In this document: one piece after another, positions 62,162 to 64,000 of the stretch
Numbering within the stretch: the first letter of the stretch is position 1
Layout: every line of letters begins with the position of its first letter
Assembly (NCBI RefSeq): GCF_000147075.1
Contig: NC_014484.1
Span: forward strand, 823,501 to 887,500
From: Spirochaeta thermophila DSM 6192
GTDB taxonomy: Bacteria; Spirochaetota; Spirochaetia; Winmispirales; Winmispiraceae
DNA: 64,000 nt
Direction: 5' to 3'
Position numbers and translations under genes: made by a program
The notes under the pieces: generated by a model
Database searches by the model: none
What the model saw: only the letters and a program-made list of their open reading frames with translations
Told to the model about the DNA's origin: nothing

Positions 62162-64000
62162 CTAGAGGGCGGGTTCCTTGTCGGTCCGTTCGATGAGGGT
62201 GCGGATGAGGGTGTGTTCGGGCCTGAGGAGGCCGGGGTCCCTCGCGAGGAGGGCCTCCACGTCCTTCCGCACCTCGTGCATGAGGGGGGCGTCCCGGGTG
62301 AGGTGGGCGATCCGGAGCCTGAGGTGGCCGGCCTGGATCGTGCCGTCGAGGAGGTCGCCGGGGCCGCGTATCTCCAGGTCCTTCTCGGCGATGAGGAAGC
62401 CGTCGGTGGTTTCTTTCATGGTGCGGAGTCGGGCCTTTGCCTCTTCGGTGAGGTCGGGGCTGTAGACGAGGAAGGCGTAGGATTGGCGGTCGCTTCGCCC
62501 TACTCTCCCACGAAGCTGGTGGAGGGTGGCGAGGCCGAAGCGTTCGGCGTGTTCGATGACGATGCAGGTGGCGGTGGGAACGTTCACCCCCACCTCGATG
62601 ACGCTGGTGGCCACGAGGATCCGGATCGTTCCCTGCATGAACTCCCGCATGATGCGTTCCTTCTCTTCGTCGGGGATGCGGGAGTGGATGAGGGCGACCT
62701 TCCACCGGGGGTATCGGCGGCGCAGGAACTCGACCATGGATTCGGCGTTGCGCAGCTCGAGCTTCTCGGATTCGCCGATGAGGGGGTAGACGAAGTAGGC
62801 CTGATGTCCCTTCTCGAGCTCCTTCTCGACCCAGGTGTAGACCTTTTCCTCTTTGCCGAGCACGGCGAGGTGGGTGCGGACGGGTTTTCGGCCGGGGGGC
62901 ATGGTCTTGATGGTGCTCATGTCCATGTCGCCGTAGAGGGTGAGGGCCATGGTGCGGGGGATGGGGGTGGCGGTCATGAGGAGGAGGTCGGGGTGGGAGG
63001 CCTTCTCGAGGAGTCGGGCGCGTTGTGAGACGCCGAACTTGTGCTGTTCGTCGATGATGACGAGTCGGAGGTTGCGGTAAGCCACGTCGTCGCTGAAGAG
63101 GGTGTGGGTGCCGATGACCAGGTCGACTTCGCCGCGGAGGATGGCGGAGAGGAGGGTGCGGCGGGCGGCGGGTTGGAGGGTGCCGGCGAGGAGGGCGGTG
63201 CGGATGCCGAAGGGGGAAAGGAGGGTGTGGGCGGTCTCGGCGTGCTGAAGGGCGAGGAGCTCGGTGGGGACCATGAAGGCGACCTGGTGTCCGGCTTCGA
63301 TGTAGGGGAGGGCGGCGAGGAGGGCGACGAGGGTCTTGCCGCTGCCGACGTCGCCCTGAAGGAGGCGGGCCATGGGGCGGGGGCTCGTGGTGTCGGCGTA
63401 GATCTCCTCGAGGGCCTTCTCCTGGTCAGGGGTGAGGGGGAAGGGGAGGGAGCGTCGGACGCGTTCCTGGAGGGTGCGGGGGAAGTGGACGGGGGCCTGA
63501 AGCTGGGTCTTTCGTTTCATGGCCGCGCGTACCACGATGACCTGGAGGAAGAAGAGTTCCTGGTAGATGAGGCGGGTGCGGGCGCGGGTGAGGGCGGCCC
63601 GGTCGGGGGGGAAGTGGATGGCGGCGAGGGCCTCGGGGAGGGGGGGGAGGGAGCGGGCTGCGAGGAGCGAGGGGGGGAGGGGGTCGTCGAGGAGGGGGAG
63701 GTACTGGCGGAGGGCGGCCTGCACGGCGGAGCGGAGGATGGTTTGGGGGAGGTCCTCGGTGGTGGGGTAGATGGGAAGGATCTTCCCGAACTCCTTCGGG
63801 CTCTCGGTGTAGGGTTCGATGATGAAGCGTGTGGACTGGAGCTTCCCGTAGCGCATCTCGAACTGGCCGCTCACGAAGACCTTCATCCCCGGGGAGAACT
63901 TCCGGGAGAGGAAGTTGCGGCCGAAACAGACGAGGGCGGCGAGCTCGGTCCCGTCGTTGATGAAGATGCGGAGTACGGGGTTGGAGGGCTTCCCTATGTA
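62162..64000 (-). CDS. recG: ATP-dependent DNA helicase RecG (partial, N-terminus outside the window)
   Basis: The frame is open from the window's right edge; about 612 residues are visible of the usual ~690. The visible start is in the OB/wedge domain (LRIFINDGTELAALVCFGRN, GMKVFVSGQFEMRYGKLQST). Walker A is LLQGDVGSGKTLVALLAALP, the DEAH-box variant IIDEQHKFGVSQRARLLEKA, motif III MTATPIPRTMALTLYGDMDM, and QLRGRVGRSDRQSYAFLVY is motif VI. RecG remodels stalled forks and R-loops. It is first among the recG-rsmD-hisZGB genes visible. Confidence 0.96.
   Translation of the reverse strand, partial: YIGKPSNPVLRIFINDGTELAALVCFGRNFLSRKFSPGMKVFVSGQFEMRYGKLQSTRFIIEPYTESPKEFGKILPIYPTTEDLPQTILRSAVQAALRQYLPLLDDPLPPSLLAARSLPPLPEALAAIHFPPDRAALTRARTRLIYQELFFLQVIVVRAAMKRKTQLQAPVHFPRTLQERVRRSLPFPLTPDQEKALEEIYADTTSPRPMARLLQGDVGSGKTLVALLAALPYIEAGHQVAFMVPTELLALQHAETAHTLLSPFGIRTALLAGTLQPAARRTLLSAILRGEVDLVIGTHTLFSDDVAYRNLRLVIIDEQHKFGVSQRARLLEKASHPDLLLMTATPIPRTMALTLYGDMDMSTIKTMPPGRKPVRTHLAVLGKEEKVYTWVEKELEKGHQAYFVYPLIGESEKLELRNAESMVEFLRRRYPRWKVALIHSRIPDEEKERIMREFMQGTIRILVATSVIEVGVNVPTATCIVIEHAERFGLATLHQLRGRVGRSDRQSYAFLVYSPDLTEEAKARLRTMKETTDGFLIAEKDLEIRGPGDLLDGTIQAGHLRLRIAHLTRDAPLMHEVRKDVEALLARDPGLLRPEHTLIRTLIERTDKEPAL

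Noticed and set aside
60825-62705. A 626-codon frame spanning hisZ, rsmD and recG on the same strand
   Set aside because: It is out of frame with three recognised genes and gives a proline/arginine-rich low-complexity translation.

Overview
The window reads as the chromosome of a GC-rich spirochaete. Both classes of periplasmic-flagellum filament protein are present: two FlaB core flagellins and two adjacent FlaA-type sheath proteins. The rRNA, the short AlaRS and the gene content fit. The combination is most like Spirochaeta (Winmispira) thermophila; that species assignment is an inference from composition and gene content, not a database result.

Layout. 1-743: the 3' end of carB. 744-6030: a complete rRNA operon (two promoters, boxA, 16S, tRNA-Ile(GAU), 23S, 5S, terminator). 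6.1-16.7 kb: cell envelope genes (Maf-like DUF115 protein, FtsI-type PBP, LysM/M23 peptidase), secA, a lipoprotein and a frameshifted nnr (NAD(P)HX repair). 16.7-18.1 kb: two small membrane proteins and a Nudix hydrolase. 18.1-24.3 kb: a minus-strand operon trxB-GH3-GNAT-glgA-glgC. 24.4-28.8 kb: the late flagellar operon flgN-flgK-flgL-fliW-csrA behind a sigma-28-like -10. 28.8-36.7 kb: a minus-strand flagellin operon flaB-flaB-flaG-fliD followed by uncharacterised and PilZ proteins and finally tsaE-tsaB. 36.7-40.6 kb: TPR and PilZ proteins, zapA-like and coiled-coil genes, and infC-rpmI-rplT. 40.6-44.3 kb: metX-metW, a membrane protein and class II aldolase. 44.3-46.8 kb: a lipoprotein and the two flaA genes. 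46.8-48.9 kb: tatD and a 1327-bp IS256-family element with an 8-bp target duplication and a nonsense-interrupted transposase. 48.9-54.6 kb: tRNA-Leu, a Nudix gene, pcrA-type helicase, a small export protein, and an ion transporter coupled to an EIIA-CBS protein; then tRNA-Phe. 54.7-59.1 kb: alaS, rlmN and a TPR pair. 59.2-64.0 kb: recG(partial)-rsmD-hisZ-hisG-hisB.

How it works together. The strongest theme is flagellar assembly and its post-transcriptional control. FliW and CsrA are encoded at the end of one operon. Both flagellin leaders in the facing operon carry hairpins with GGA loops and CsrA-like sites over the Shine-Dalgarno, the arrangement by which CsrA represses flagellin translation elsewhere. 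Other unusual signals are several genes whose -10 box sits 6-11 nt before an ATG with no Shine-Dalgarno (candidate leaderless mRNAs), a palindrome around the alaS start like the one used for E. coli AlaRS autorepression, a CTG start for tsaE, and a G9 tract that breaks nnr. I found no CRISPR array, prophage or obvious defence island. No wholly new multi-gene system is evident; the best candidates for new biology are the flagellin leaders, the leaderless set and the uncharacterised flagellar-cluster genes.
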